Assembly: GCA_949130495.1 (NCBI GenBank)
Contig: OX422214.1
Span: forward strand, 258,296,187-258,360,186
Source of the DNA: Sambucus nigra
Lineage: Eukaryota > Streptophyta > Magnoliopsida > Dipsacales > Adoxaceae
Length of the DNA: 64,000 nt
Direction of reading: 5' to 3'
Part shown: positions 1 through 11,596 of the stretch, piece after piece
Layout of the letters: every line of letters starts with the position of its first letter
Numbering within the stretch: position 1 is the first letter of the stretch
Made by a program: the position numbers and the translations under genes
The notes under the pieces: model-generated
Database searches by the model: none
What the model was told of the DNA's origin: nothing
Seen by the model: the letters and a program-made list of their open reading frames with translations, nothing else

Positions 1-845
1 ACAATCTTGAATTTGCCCGAACACCATCATAAGCACTCATAAATGGCTTAATAATAGATAAAGAAGAGGAATCTAGGGAAATTGCACAGTGGTGAAAGAA
101 AATTGGGAAAACATCCAAAAAAACTAAAATTACGAGTTCTTAAAGCCAACCAGCTCAATGGCCATCTACGAGTCAAAGACCACTGAGAAATACATAACAA
201 AGGTCCAAACAACAGTAATAACAACTGTACAGTAGATTGCAATAAATAAAAAGCAGAATTTGAAGGAAAAAAATAGAAAAACTAAATGTTAAGGAGCGAG
301 GTGTACCTGATGTCAAGTGAGTGGGAAAGACACAGATGCATACCACAAGTGACTGGAAAAGGAAGGCGCCTGCCAAAAATGGTGGAAATAGGTAATAAAT
401 TGTCTAAAAATAGAGGAAGCTAGAGGGTAGGGAAAAAGTTGATCTCTCTTGAATGCACATTTGAAGGATTGGGTTGTAAATGATTTTAAATGATATATAT
501 ACTGGGTTTTATACCCAACTAAAGGTAATGATTTCCCTTTTTGAAAAATATATGAAGTAAGTGCCTTGGGAAGAGGTTGACGATTCGAAATTGCGTGCGC
601 GTTGCACAATGCGCACGCGCATTAATAATTACCTACTGCCTTAGTCAATGACTCACATGTGGTAGGCCTGATAGTCAGAGAAATTTCAAACCACATAAGG
701 CAAAGTGGTCGATAAGTGATGATACGAACACATTCTGCAGATAAAAACTTCGCTCACTCAAGTCGTTAAGCACCCACCCAAGAGACACTACTCTCTATGA
801 AAAGCTGCTACTTGCTACGATCGTGAGGAAAGTCTTGGGGGGTAT
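1..845. other. No gene seen; probable 3' internal tail of an LTR element
   Basis: AT-rich stretch with only short, unrecognisable open frames on both strands. Its last bases (831-842, agtcttgggggg) are a polypurine run of the kind found just before a 3' LTR in Tat-type Ty3/gypsy elements, and an LTR-like TGTTAT start follows at 846. I infer that part of this stretch is the non-coding 3' end of a plus-strand retroelement whose body lies left of the window. No protein domain could be recognised. Confidence 0.4.
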
Positions 846-1481
846 TGTTATACCATCAATTTAGTATGACTCGTGGTCCAACTAGAAGATAACATTTGGC
901 TTCACCAATGAGCCAGTTGGAAACCTCTCCATACCGAAAGATCAAGAATAATTAGTGTCATCAACTCACATTGTGGTCGGCTCGACCAGGGTCCATAGAT
1001 TGGTTTAACTCCGTCAGTTGACACCGTTAGAGTAAACATGTACCTCATGACTAAATCGTGTCAGAAACACATTAATACACGTGTAGGTAATAGAGATATG
1101 CAAATATTCTTCCCCATGCGCCAGTAACCTACTTGTGATTATTCCATCACTATGATTATAAAACGTGCTCTCTTCTCTCTTATAAAGGTGAAATACATGT
1201 TCCTCTTTCTTCTCTCTCCTTTAATAGCCTCTAAATATCACACACTAACCTCAGGTGATGTTCTGGTTATTACCCCATAATTAATAACCAGAACAAAAAC
1301 AGTGGACGTAAGCACCAATTTGGGTCAAACCATGTAAATTGGGTTTCTCATGTTTCAGTTTTAACTCTCTAGGAGTATTTTGTGTGTTGCATATTAGTAA
1401 TTATGTAACTTATCTATTTATCTTCTATCAATTAGAGTATTTTAGCAAAGATCAATTCCATACTAGTTTTTAGTGATAACA
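846..1481 (+). repeat. Putative plus-strand LTR (3' LTR remnant)
   Basis: Begins TGTTATACC directly after the polypurine run at 831-842 and contains a TATA-like motif (tataaagg, about 1181) in a pyrimidine-rich context, as expected of an LTR promoter. The most plausible right end is ATAACA at 1476-1481, which makes a 6-bp terminal inverted repeat with the TGTTAT start. An earlier candidate end (aaca at 1295) would leave almost no U5 after the TATA box. No partner LTR is visible, so no TSD can be tested and the right boundary is tentative. It is the only LTR in the window reading on the plus strand. Confidence 0.4.
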
Positions 1482-1811
1482 TTTCATATTACTGTCATAT
1501 ACAATGTTCAAATCTCTCTTTTAGGGCAAAATATGCATTGGTTATGAACTTCTATGGTGAATTTGTTATCAACCATACAAACCTGATCAACCACACAGTA
1601 TCTGATAGGGATTGGTGTATACAAAAAAAAAATTCATCCCCAAAACTTTAATTAATCATGCAATATAAAGTAAAACAAGAACTTGGTTTAAGTCATAAAT
1701 GTAGGGTTTCGAATCATAATACAACTGTGGATATTTTAAGTGATTAAAATGAGGAGAAATATATGATGAATACTATGATATTTATGCCCTCCAAATGCCA
1801 TAAAAAACCTT
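1482..1811. other. No feature seen
   Basis: AT-rich sequence between the putative LTR and the Tat insertion. Its last bases plus gctag (1812-1816) form the left target site of the Tat element. No open frame or repeat was recognised. Confidence 0.6.
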
Positions 1812-1816
1812 GCTAG

Positions 1817-4177
1817 TGTAAGAGGGTACTTTAGATTATAGATGGAGGCGTAACCCATGTTCAAGTATGGTAATGATAAGATAGTTAGCCAAAGCTTTGG
1901 ATTAATGATAGGCATGCAAACACAAACTTAATGAAGATAAGACTCAGTTTAAACTCATAAATCTCTTGTGTATAACTCAGAAGGTAGTAATGAAACTTAG
2001 AAGTAACTTAGCTAGAGGGAGAGAGAAGTAAGCACCCTAGATACACCTTGGTAGACATATAGAAACACACCAAACACCCTCAAGAATCTCTGTCAAGTAT
2101 TAAAAGCTTCGTAATAAATAACAATGGTGAGTGAGTAAACTCTTTGGTTTTGCAATAACTCTCTTTGATATGTATTCTCTCTAGCAATAACTCCTGAACT
2201 CTCAAAATATCATCCTCCCCTCATGGGTGGTTGGGGTCCTTAAATAGCCGCCCACACCATCCCCGAGGCAACTCAGTCATTAAAGACTATGAAAGACATC
2301 CCTCATACTTTATGTCACAAATATTAAATACCTGATGCACTAGTTGTCTCCATGTCATAAACATTAAATGCCAAGACATGCCTTTTTCCCAACCACTGTG
2401 TGTCCGGGGGCTGTTATCACAGAGGTGGCTCACCAACTGCCTAACAGTCCCAAATACCACGGTAGTTTACTCTAGTGCAGGTCTGACATTGTTTAGCTGG
2501 CTAATGACATCACCTACAGTAGATGTGACATTAAGTAGAGGGCTATCTGGCTCTCAACTCAACGCCCGATGGAACTTCAAGCTCCTCTGCCCGAGGTTCC
2601 ACGGTCAGGGTTCCTCGGTGTTTTACCAGGTGTATCTAAGATGGTCAGGACAAGCCCCAATGGTGCCTCACTACTCAATCCTCCAAACCAAGTCCCTCTA
2701 AAGTTCCCACGACGAGGTCATTCGATAGAGCATGAAAGCTCTCCCAGGCCCTGCCAAGCCTGGTCTCTCGCGAGTACCGTTTGACCTCACACTAAAACTC
2801 GTTATTATTATTGTTACGTCATTACAACCGTTATAGCTTACAGTCAACATAAACAGAAATACAATATGACTAATATAACAAGCTAAATGAGAGTGCAGCT
2901 ACAGCGGAAATATTGCGACTTCTCAAATAAAAAACCAATTTTAATTAAACCCAAATTTTAGTTAAAACCCTAAGACATGCATCTAGATGATTTATCAAAT
3001 AAAATATAGCATGCAGGATAAAAACAAACAATTTCAGGAAAAATCCCCCAAAGGGGCAAAACCTTTTATTTTCACTATAATTTGTAAGAAAACGGCTTAC
3101 AATCGGATTACAATGAAAATACAGTGACTAAGAATTACCCTCAGGTATCGGATTCTGTAGTCGGCGGCTGGAAATATCCCTTTCCAGGAGGGCAGCAATG
3201 AATCCACACGCAGCGAACCCACATGAACCTCAGTCCAATCAACAAAGGAAGAACCGCAGCACTCCTCAATGATACGCAGCCATGAAACTTTGTAGAGACT
3301 CCCTCAGCAATGACACGCAGCCCTCGGTTGCAAAGATCTCTCCACAAAGATGAACAACAACAAAGTTTGTGTTCTAGGGTTCCAAAAGATTCACAAAAGT
3401 AATTGGGATTTTTGGTGTGAATCAAAAAGATGTTTTGCACATCAAAAAGGTGAAGACTTAGAGTATTTAGGACTCTGAAAATCGTCTTGAAAAGTCTTTT
3501 GAAAATAACTCCCCGAAGTTGGCTTTAAATAGAAAAACTTTGAGCCAAAAAAATCTGCAGCGAATCTGGCCGAATTTATCCCAGTCGGACCGGTCCGGCT
3601 TGGGGGCGGATCGGTCCGACCTCGGATCGGTTCTTTTACATTTTCGCTTCTTCGGTTCGCAATCGGTCCGGGGTATACTGGATCTGCAGCAAGCGAATCG
3701 GTCCGATTGAGAGGCGGACTGGTCCGGTTGCGGATCGGTCCGGTAGGGGGAGGACCGGTACGGATTTCCCAGAAAAATAAAATCCTTTAAAAGGCCTCAT
3801 TTTGCTTGAAAAAACTTACTTCTTATTTTTATAAAAAACATTTTATAAAAATTTCCCAATACTAAATATGAACTTTAAGGAACGTAAAAACAAAATTTTA
3901 CCAAGTTCATTCTCGCAGAGGCTATGATGTTGAAGACGCTTTGATATTCGGATCCGTTGATGTAGATGCGATCTTGAATTTCTTCAACGGTGTAACGGCG
4001 TATGACATACATATTGATAATGGACAAAAATGTCCTTACACTAAAGTATGGGTTTCCATGCTAAGCTACCTCGTTGAGTTGCCATGCTTGGGCTGCCTTG
4101 GTTTCTCAATCCAAAAACGCTGTTGCTAATTGGAGAATTATCCCAAATCTCAGGATTACCTTCAAGCCCCCTTTACA
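1817..4177 (-). repeat. 3' LTR of the Tat element, split by a nested solo LTR
   Basis: Matches 16324-17527 from TGTAAGAGGG to the ...TTTACA end. The match is continuous to ctaaa at 2887, is interrupted, and resumes at ctaaagtatgg (4041 onward). Removing the insert and one copy of its TSD leaves 1203 bp against 1204 bp in the other LTR. The inner flank on the element side is tttaccccatc, so the minus-strand polypurine tract (gggGTAAA) is weak. Confidence 0.9.
2888..4040 (-). mobile_element. Solo LTR (SIRE-like copia family A, copy 1) inside the Tat 3' LTR
   Basis: 1153 bp running TGAGAGTGC... to ...TGTCCTTACA, flanked by perfect 5-bp TSDs ctaaa (2883-2887 and 4041-4045). The other Tat LTR shows the empty site. 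A second copy of the same repeat is at 18642-19770 and a diverged relative at 50017-50969. The minus strand (TGTAAGGACA...) is taken as the sense strand because a TATA-like TATTTAAAG (3521-3532 region) followed by a plausible leader is found there. A cluster of CGGATCGGTCCG-type repeats occupies 3584-3765. Family assignment to SIRE-like copia is inference, via the relative next to a copia pol at 52 kb. Confidence 0.88.
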
Positions 4178-4740
4178 TTTACCCCATCGTGGAGAGATTT
4201 GCTGGAACAAGAAATGTCTGCACAAAACTTCTCGATTCGATGAACCTTATCTGCCTGAAAAAATTCTGGGCTTCTTTCCCTTGTTAGAACCGCAGCGATA
4301 TAATCTTCTGGAAAAAGTAAAATTCTCCCCGATTTACCTGAGTCGAAGCGCCATTCTCATTGGGGCTTGGGCGAAGGGACATCGCCAATGTTTCCTCATG
4401 CTGAGCCTCAACCGTTCTAGCTTTAATATTTGAAATTCTCCCGAAAGGACTACTAACCTTCTCAAATACTCGTTTGGACTCCTGGTAAGCGAAATTCTCC
4501 CCTGTGATGCTTCGCTATGTTTGAAAAAGCAAAAAATTATCCCCGATGTAATTGAGTCACAATTTAAACGTTTGGACATGTGGCGAGGGGACATCGTAGC
4601 TTTTTTGAACCGTTGGGGGAATGCCTTCGTTGGGAGAATTGGATATGTCTGACAAAAATTCTGGCGCCAAAAGTCAAACTTACTCGAGAAGGCAACCCCC
4701 TTATTTTTCCCAAGTGTCACTTCATTAAATGATGTGACGC
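4178..4740. other. Tat 3' non-coding region
   Basis: Lies between the 3' LTR and the promoter side of the antisense gene. No protein domain was recognised on either strand. Short motifs recur loosely, such as gaaattctccc at about 4431 and 4489, and gaggggacatcg / gaagggacatcg at about 4583 and 4373. These suggest old local duplications. Confidence 0.6.
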
Positions 4741-5081
4741 TGTCTTTTCAACTATCGAGGCCCTTCCCGATGTGCCACGTGTTCATTTGAAATGATTATA
4801 GGCGGCCCTTGCACGTGCGATGGTGGGAAACTCAAACTCAGGTTTACAAACCTTCAAACGTCTCTTTTATTTCAAAACCATTCTATTTCTTCATTTTCTT
4901 CATCTTCTTCAAGCTCCCCGCTTTCCTTAGAGAGAAAAACTCTATGCGACCTCCATTATTACCCCATTATTTACTCAGTCTTCTCCTTCTCTCATCTTTT
5001 GCACCACCACCTGCGGCTGTGCTCCTCCCCTCTTGTTCCTAACCCTTCTTGCCTAGCTATATCATTCATCACCACTTTCTC
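4741..5081 (+). promoter_or_regulatory. Putative promoter and leader of the antisense PMD gene
   Basis: Directly upstream of the first in-frame ATG (5082) of the plus-strand PMD gene. It contains two G-box cores CACGTG, at 4776-4781 and 4812-4817, followed by a pyrimidine-rich stretch (about 4860-5060, many tct/ttc runs) typical of a plant 5' leader. A clear TATA box was not found; gattata at about 4795 is the best candidate. G-boxes are binding sites for plant bZIP/bHLH factors (established), but use of these two is inference. Confidence 0.4.
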
Positions 5082-8000
5082 ATGGCTTTTTCAAGTACTT
5101 CCAAGGTTATTGCCACCACTCAGCCAGGTTCCCCCTTTGTCGCTACTGGTATTGCCACCGCTCTTAGTGGCGCTGCCCTGGATGCTGCTCGTCAAGAGAA
5201 ACTACGCTTCTACCGCCGAGCGCCCATCTTTGAAGAAGATGATAAGTTTTCTGAGGTATGCAAGACCTGAAACTTCTCATCCAAGTTCGACCCCTTACTG
5301 TTGGGTGATGAGGATATGGATTCATCAAAGTGGCCACCCGAGGGGAATCTGTGTTTCCGTCTGAACCGTGGCGACTTTCCCTATTCCCAGATTGACTTCG
5401 AAGCACCTGGGGGGTCACCAGTCCATTTTACTACCTGGTACACACACATGCAGAGTTCCCACGCTGCTGCTCTTACGAAGGTTGGGCTGCATCGAGCCTA
5501 CTAGTTTGGCGAATTTACCCTCTCGAAGCACAACACGGCACTCTAAATGCTAGTCTCCCGGTGGAAAATCACAACCCACACCTTTTTCGCTGCGTGGGTG
5601 GGGGGGAGTTTACTGTACTCTGGAGGACGTCTGTGAACTCCTTGGGTTTGAGCCCATGGGCGAGTTCACCTACCACGATGAGCCTCTGGATGTCGAAGAG
5701 GTTGCTGATCGAGTTGAGTTGGATCGGATCTGTTGTCGTTACACCGGTTCCTCAAACAAAGCCACATTTGCCGCCTTATCAACTATTTTTTCGAAGCTTC
5801 GACGTCGAAAGATGTCAGTGATGTAACGGGCCACGGTAGAGGTACATCTCTAGAACTACCGACCTACATACTTGTGTTGCTTTTACGGTTCTTATTTACT
5901 GGGAAGCCCAACGATCAACCCAGGAGGGACCTGATAAATATTTATGCCTGTTTGGTCAGGGGGGTCAACCTTCATCTGGCTGCCATCGCCTTGGGGTCCC
6001 TCTACACCTGATTGGACCGAACCCACGTTGACATGGAACGGTCACTTGGTCATTGTAACTTGGCTAACTTCGCCAACACCATTATTCTGACGGGTTTCCT
6101 CTACACCCGCTTTCCTGTCATTGCTGCCAAGTCCGTTTCTCTGCCTGTGAGCCAAGGTATCAAGCCCCCACGCCTCCTATGTTTTCATAAAAAACAAAGT
6201 CGAAAGGAGATAATGAAGGTTTTTGATCACTTAGACTCCTTTGTGATGAGGCCATATAGTGATTCTACCTTTGCCCATAGTTGGGACTTCTTTCCTTTTG
6301 CAGCCACAATGGTCAGGTTCAATCCAGTTGTAGAAGATCCCTCGCAAGGCGTAGTGCTTCTTTTCACCCCAGGGTTTCTTCCCTCCTACACTGAATGGGG
6401 ATACACCTCAGAGCCTTACAACCCCGATAGGTGCAGTAGGCAGTTCAGGTTCGATCAGGGGTCCCCTCGACCTGTGTTCTACGATAACCACTCAAAGGCC
6501 ACCTTCGTTGAAGCCTGCACCTTTTATACTGCAGCCGCGATGCTTGGTGTGACATCCACTATCGATGGCCGTGTCACCCTTCCTAGTGCTACTAGGAAGG
6601 GAGATGTATCCACTTCTTTTGCCACCAAGTTCCATTTGGAACAGTTGGAAATGACTTGCGAGTTCATTCAGTCCCCACCTCAATATCCCCCAGTTCTTTC
6701 CTTCTCCTCTTCTTAGTTTGGTCTTAAGGGGAACTCCGTGCTTCGAGTTGAGTTTCCCTTGAGTAAAACCCTTAAAGAATCTCCCCAAGAAATACCCCCT
6801 CATTGTCCAATGATTCCCACTGCCATCCCGAAGTCCAAGGCCGCTGCAGATCCCAAACAAACTGCCCCTTCGACCGAAGCTGCCACGGAAGAGGGGACTT
6901 CTCAGCAGCCTGTTAAGAAGGTTAAGAAGGCCAAGTCCAAGAAATATAAGGCCCAAGTTCAAATGAAAACTCCCTTGGAGGCATTTCCAATTACCTCCGT
7001 TCCCCCTCCCATGTCTCCAGAGATGGCTGAAGAGCTAAGGAGGCAGGTACAAGCCGAAGTCGACAGAATATATGCTGAGTTTCAACGGCGCGTAATCACC
7101 GCTCCTCCTCCGGGTACGTTCCCCATAATCGTGGTTGATCCCATGGATCCAACGACAAAAAGGAGAAGAAGGACAAGGGTACCTAAAATTGGTAGTGCAA
7201 CGAGCTCTAGGAAGAAAACGCTTGGTACCAAATCCAAAAGAGGCAGACATAAGAGAAGCTTTCTTCCCCAGCTCCTTCGGCTGCTACCTCCTCACCACCT
7301 TTGCCAGTGGTTATACCCTTTCGTTCTCCATCTGGATCCAAGGTATGTGTGTTAGTTTTGTTATCATTCCTCTTTTCTTAAGGTAGCGCCCTTAATTTTT
7401 GCCTGATAACTTTGGTGCAGGGAGTTGAAGAAGCAAGGGCCAGTCCTCCCAGTCCCTCAGTGAGCTGTTTCGTGGGGGGACGTTGCAGTGCCCCTCTATC
7501 CACTGCTGCCCTTCCACGTTCTACCTTAATAGGCCTCACTTATTCTCATCGTTCATCCCCCCGTCGGGCCAGATATTCCTCCACGGGTGCTGCTGAGATG
7601 TCTAACCAACCCGAGGCAACTGTTCCAGCCTGCTCCGAATTACCCTCGGAGCGAAAGGTTCCTCAGCCCCTTGTTCTGGTCGAGGAAGGTGTCCCTCAGG
7701 TAAATTTCTTATCAAGTCTCCCATCTTTTATTTATTTATCCCCTTGCTTTATTTATCATTTCTAACATATTAGGATGCTTTAGGTGGAGGCGGCATCGCT
7801 GATAGCTAACATTTTGCTTCCTCCTATACTGACACGGCCTCTTACTGCGGTTCCTCTTTTCGGTGCCATAACGGGGGTAAGTTAGGTGTAGTTCTGGCTC
7901 ATATTCTTGTGTTTACTCCTTGTGTCTAACACTTCGCTTTTCATTTGCAACTTTCTCCAAGGTCCAATATCTCCTTGGGGCATCTCTTGAAGGTCCAATA

Positions 8001-9402
8001 TCTCCTTCCGATGATGCACCCATGTTGGCCTTAGTACCATATACTGGCGCGGGGAGTGTGCCTACTGTTGAGGTTTCTGCATCCAAGGGCCCCATTGAGG
8101 TCGCTGAGGTACTGCGCCCGCCTCCCATGGTTTCTATTCTTATGGCCCCCGTGGTGACTCCCAATCTCGCTCCTACTGCTGCCGAGGTACTTCACTAGTT
8201 TTGTCTGTATTTATCAGTTTCTCGAACTTCAGCTGTGTTTATGACTTAACAATGAAAACACTTGTTAGTTTTTTTTATAAATTCCACCTATAACGGTGAC
8301 TTAACAACGAAAATACTTGTTAAGATTTTTCCACAAACTCCACCTATAACGGTGACTTAACAACGAAAACACTTGTTAAGATTTTTTCATAAACTCCACA
8401 TATAATGGTGACTTAATAACGAAAACACTTGTTAAGTTTTTTCATAAACTCCACCTATAATGGTGACTTAACAACGAAAACACTTGTTAAGATTTTTCCA
8501 TAAACTCCACCTATAACGGTGACTTAATAACGAAAATACTTGTTAAGATTTTCCCATAAACTCCACCTATAACTGTGACTTAACAACGCAAACACTTGTT
8601 AAGATTTTTTCACAAACTCCACCTATAACGGTGACTTAACAACGAAAACACTTGTTAAGATTTTTCCATAAACTCCACCTATAATGGTGACTTAACAACG
8701 CAAACACTTGTTAAGATTTTTTCACAAACTCCACCTATAACGGTGACTTAACAACAAAAACACTTGTTAAGATTTTTTCATAAACTCATTATTTCTCCTA
8801 CCTGTTCTTAGGTTGCTCGGGAGGATTCTCCACCAGTTCCTTCGCTCATTGCCTCGCCACATCGTGAACCTGTCTCCTCTAAAGAATCTGACCATACTGA
8901 TCAAGGTTCCACGACAGTTGCTGCTGCGGAGAGCGAATCTGGGTGCGAGTTTCCTCTGCTCGACTTGGCTCCTATCGCCTTCTACCTGATGGTACTCAAA
9001 TGTTATCCCCAAATGCCTGCCAACTATCATTTGGTCATCAAGAAACTTATGAGCTATCATCCTGAGACCTTCACGGTGGACTGACTGCGTTTAAATATCC
9101 CAGTTATGAGCCATAGGCTTCAAGGCATGGCCATTGTTATTACTGAAATTGCCAACACTCCAACTGCGAATGTGACCAGACCCATCCTCAACCAGTTTTT
9201 GGGCTATTTGAGGGAGTTAGGTCATGACGGGTTCCATTTTGACTGGCTCATCGCACATTTGAAGACTTTGAAGAGCCAACGGTTGGACAGCCAGAGGGAG
9301 CTCTTACGAAAACATCAGGAGGATCAGAGGGCTGAGGAAGCCAAGTTGGCCGAGCTCGCACCTCTTCTTGAAACCATTGACAAAGATGTGGAGGACCTCT
9401 AA
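5082..9402 (+). pseudogene. Antisense plant-mobile-domain (PMD) gene carried by the Tat element, multi-exon, degenerate
   Basis: Plus-strand gene remnant, opposite to the host retroelement. Exon A (5082-7342) begins MAFSSTSKV and encodes a PMD-like core. Recognisable parts are a WPPEGN/FRLNRGDFPY section (about 5325), an EDVCELLGFEP section (about 5623), a FANTIILTGF section (about 6070) and YNPDRCSRQFRFDQGSP (about 6418), which matches the conserved PMD motif around RQFG-DQG. A basic KKVKKAKSKK stretch follows (about 6912). GT-AG introns fit at 7343-7420, 7700-7783, 7877-7961 and 8187-8811, all phase 0. Exons are 7421-7699, 7784-7876, 7962-8186 (Pro/Ala/Val-rich linkers) and 8812-9402 (helical, charged C-terminus). 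Damage: TGA at 5268, TAG at 5502, TGA at 6009, TAG at 6714, TGA at 9082, and at least three frame changes (5505-5623, about 5800-5830, and between about 7100 and 7260). PMD proteins are related to transposase-derived MAIN/MAIL proteins; the role inside Tat elements is not established. Confidence 0.72.
8243..8787 (+). repeat. Ten-copy 55-56-bp tandem repeat, each unit a hairpin
   Basis: Units start (gacttaa) at 8243, 8298, 8354, 8410, 8465, 8521, 8577, 8633, 8689 and 8745. Each has the pattern cttaacaacg-aaaacacttgttaag, i.e. an 8-bp perfect inverted repeat (CTTAACAA / TTGTTAAG) with a 9-base loop, followed by an AT-rich spacer and ctccacctataa. Copies differ by a few substitutions (for example taataacg in two units, cgca in two). 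The array fills most of predicted intron 4 (8187-8811) of the antisense PMD gene. Confidence 0.95.
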
Positions 9403-9898
9403 GAGGCTTACGTGCAGCGAATTCGAAACGAGAGAAACTCCTGATTGAGCGCACACAAGCGCATACAAGGTTAGAGGTTTCGGTCAATGCTCAATGGTCC
9501 TGCCAAGCAGCTTCTTCGGGACTTCCTGGAGATTTTTTCTCTTTTCCGGATCTGTGGTTTCTCCTGGGCCAATGAGTTTTTCTATATGTATTTCTTCTTC
9601 TTCTTCTCATGTAGTTCTTGGGCGATAGCTCCCAGTTTTGTAATGCACGAAAGTTCATGAATGGAAAAAAAATACTTATTTTCTTATGCCATTTTTGTGT
9701 TACAACTTATTGCATGGATTGTGAAGTGTAAAGTTCTATAATTATTTCATCTCTTCCCGAGTCATAATAAAAGGATCTTATATACTCATCATAAGAAAGA
9801 ACTTTTGTATTTATAACAACAGCCAAATACATCAGTTGTTAAACATAACTGCCTACACATGATAAACCTTCAACCACTTATTGGTAATCTTGAATGGT

Positions 9899-10890
9899 TT
9901 ATATTCTTCCATTTTTAAAATTAAGCAATAACCTGAGAGCCTCCTTTACGATGAAAGGTCCCTCCCAATTTGCTGCGAACTTAGGTAGAGGAAGCCCCCT
10001 AATATGTTTAACTGCTGCCTTCAATACAAGATCTCCCTCTACAAATTCCCTTGGTCTCACCAAGTTATCATATGACCTGGAGAGTTGCTTCGTGTACATT
10101 TGAAAGTGTTGCATCGCATTATCTCTGTGTTGATCTAATACTTCCAACTGCACATGTCTATTCTGAGGGAGCATGATGCTTCGTAAAGCATATCGAGCCG
10201 AGGGAACTTCTAACTCCACCGGGAGAATTGCCTCAACCCCATAAATAAGAGAGAATGGTGTATACCCTGTAGGCTTCCTCTTAGTCGTCCGATAGGCCCA
10301 TAAAATGATAGGCATCTTGTCATCCCACGATCTTGGGAAATTCTCCATCGTTTTAGCCAAGATATTGACCAAAGTCTTGTTAGTCGCTTCGACTTGACCG
10401 TTTCCCTTTGGGTACTCCACCGTCGAAGTGTGATGGACATTGAAATATTTGTTTGTGAGCATCGTTACCTCTGAATTGACGAAAGGGGTTCCATTGTCTG
10501 AAAGGATAACCTTTGGGATCCCAAAATGGCAAATGATGTACTCTCTGATGAAGTTGCTCGCTACTCCTGTTGTCTCCCTTCTCAGTGGTATCGCCTCAGC
10601 CCACTTTGTGAAACACTCTGTTGCAACTAGGATCCATATCTTCCCCTTCGAAGAAGCGTGTATTGCCCCTACTAGGTCGAATTCCCAAGTGTAAAATGGA
10701 TAGGGCGTTGTTAGGGAGTTTAGGTCCACCGATGGGGCATGGATCATATTTCCATGCAGCTGGTAGGCCTTTCATTTTCGAACGAACTCGGTGGAATCTT
10801 TCTCCATCGTTGGCCAATAGTAACCCAAAGTCATCAACTGGTCATATAGCTTGGCCCCTCCTATATGATCTGGATCGTGCGCCTATTTGA
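9899..10890 (-). pseudogene. Tat integrase (zinc finger, DDE core, C-terminal part)
   Basis: Minus-strand translation shows a DDE integrase. The core contains WEFDLVG (first Asp), ILSDNGTPF (second Asp) and YPKGNGQVEATNKTL (catalytic Glu), then the usual ALWAYRTT-like segment and a GDLVLK / GPFIV tail near 9960. So the three catalytic acidic residues are kept. Upstream, the N-terminal zinc-binding part (HDPDHIGGAKLYDQL..., about 10890-10745) is broken: the first Cys of the CxxC pair is replaced by a TGA stop and the second by Tyr (KxKAYQLHGN). It would have joined new cDNA to host DNA. The enzyme is not functional as read. It lies immediately 3' of RNase H in pol, and downstream of it lies the antisense PMD gene. 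Confidence 0.85.
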
Positions 10891-11596
10891 GATCCTCGGT
10901 TGCCTCTTCTTTTGTGATGCAACGCAATGGCCTGTTGAAGTATCCCCTTCGATAAAGCTTCCCCTCTTGAACGTAAAATCTCGGGGCCCTTCGCCAGAGT
11001 CCCATCGCATCAATTTTCTCCGTTGGGATAACTTTGTCTTTAATGAAGTCAATATAGGGTTGTCTCAAGTCAGTCTGAGTCTCCACGAAATGACATTCTG
11101 CTGCCTCAAAGAACAACTGGCATTTGTCAAACTTTCGTTATAACTCGGCTGCATCCTACTTCATACTAGGTCAGAAATATCCCTTCATTTGAATTCTTCT
11201 ATAAAGATTAATCTCAGTCATTTCACAGTGCTCTTCATGCGTTTTCTTTAACCTCTGCCCTGCTTCTTCTGGACCGATGCATCTCGACAGCCATCCTCCT
11301 GCGTTTCTGAAGTAAAGGTTTCCCTGGTTTGTAAAGTATTGGGCGAATTCTCTGAGCCCCATCGTGCCTTCACCAGACTCCAGTTGCCTCTTAATCTCTC
11401 CCCTTCGGTCCTCATCCTCTTTTATCGGTAAAATTAACTGTACTATCGAAGGAGTTGTTATTTATTGAATCACGACAGTAATTGTATCGCTCCTCACGAT
11501 CATCTTCTGGGTAATGGTGGCAAAGGCATCTGGGTGACGGTTCATCGTTCTGGGCTGCCTCTTAATCTTGGTCCGATGGAATTGGCTAAGGAGTCT
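10891..11596 (-). pseudogene. Tat RNase H to integrase linker
   Basis: Minus-strand frames across this stretch are broken but show pieces expected between RNase H and integrase, such as FIKDKVIPTEKIDAMGLWRRA and FYVQEGKLYRRGYFNRPLRCI (about 11050-10915). In intact Tat elements these precede the integrase zinc finger. Several frame changes and stops separate the pieces. A second, related copy of the LYFRNAGGWLSRCIGPEEA type (about 11320-11260) resembles the same YRRG...RC region, suggesting a small internal duplication. Confidence 0.5.

Noticed and set aside
5505..5623. An intron between the first two PMD segments
   Set aside because: No GT-AG pair restores the frame cleanly; sequence on both sides continues PMD homology, so small indels fit better.
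8243..8787. CRISPR-like array
   Set aside because: Units are head-to-tail with no unique spacers, and the context is a plant retrotransposon; it is a tandem repeat.
10440..10890. Plus-strand frames across the Tat integrase
   Set aside because: Shadows of the integrase DDE and zinc-finger sequence on the minus strand.
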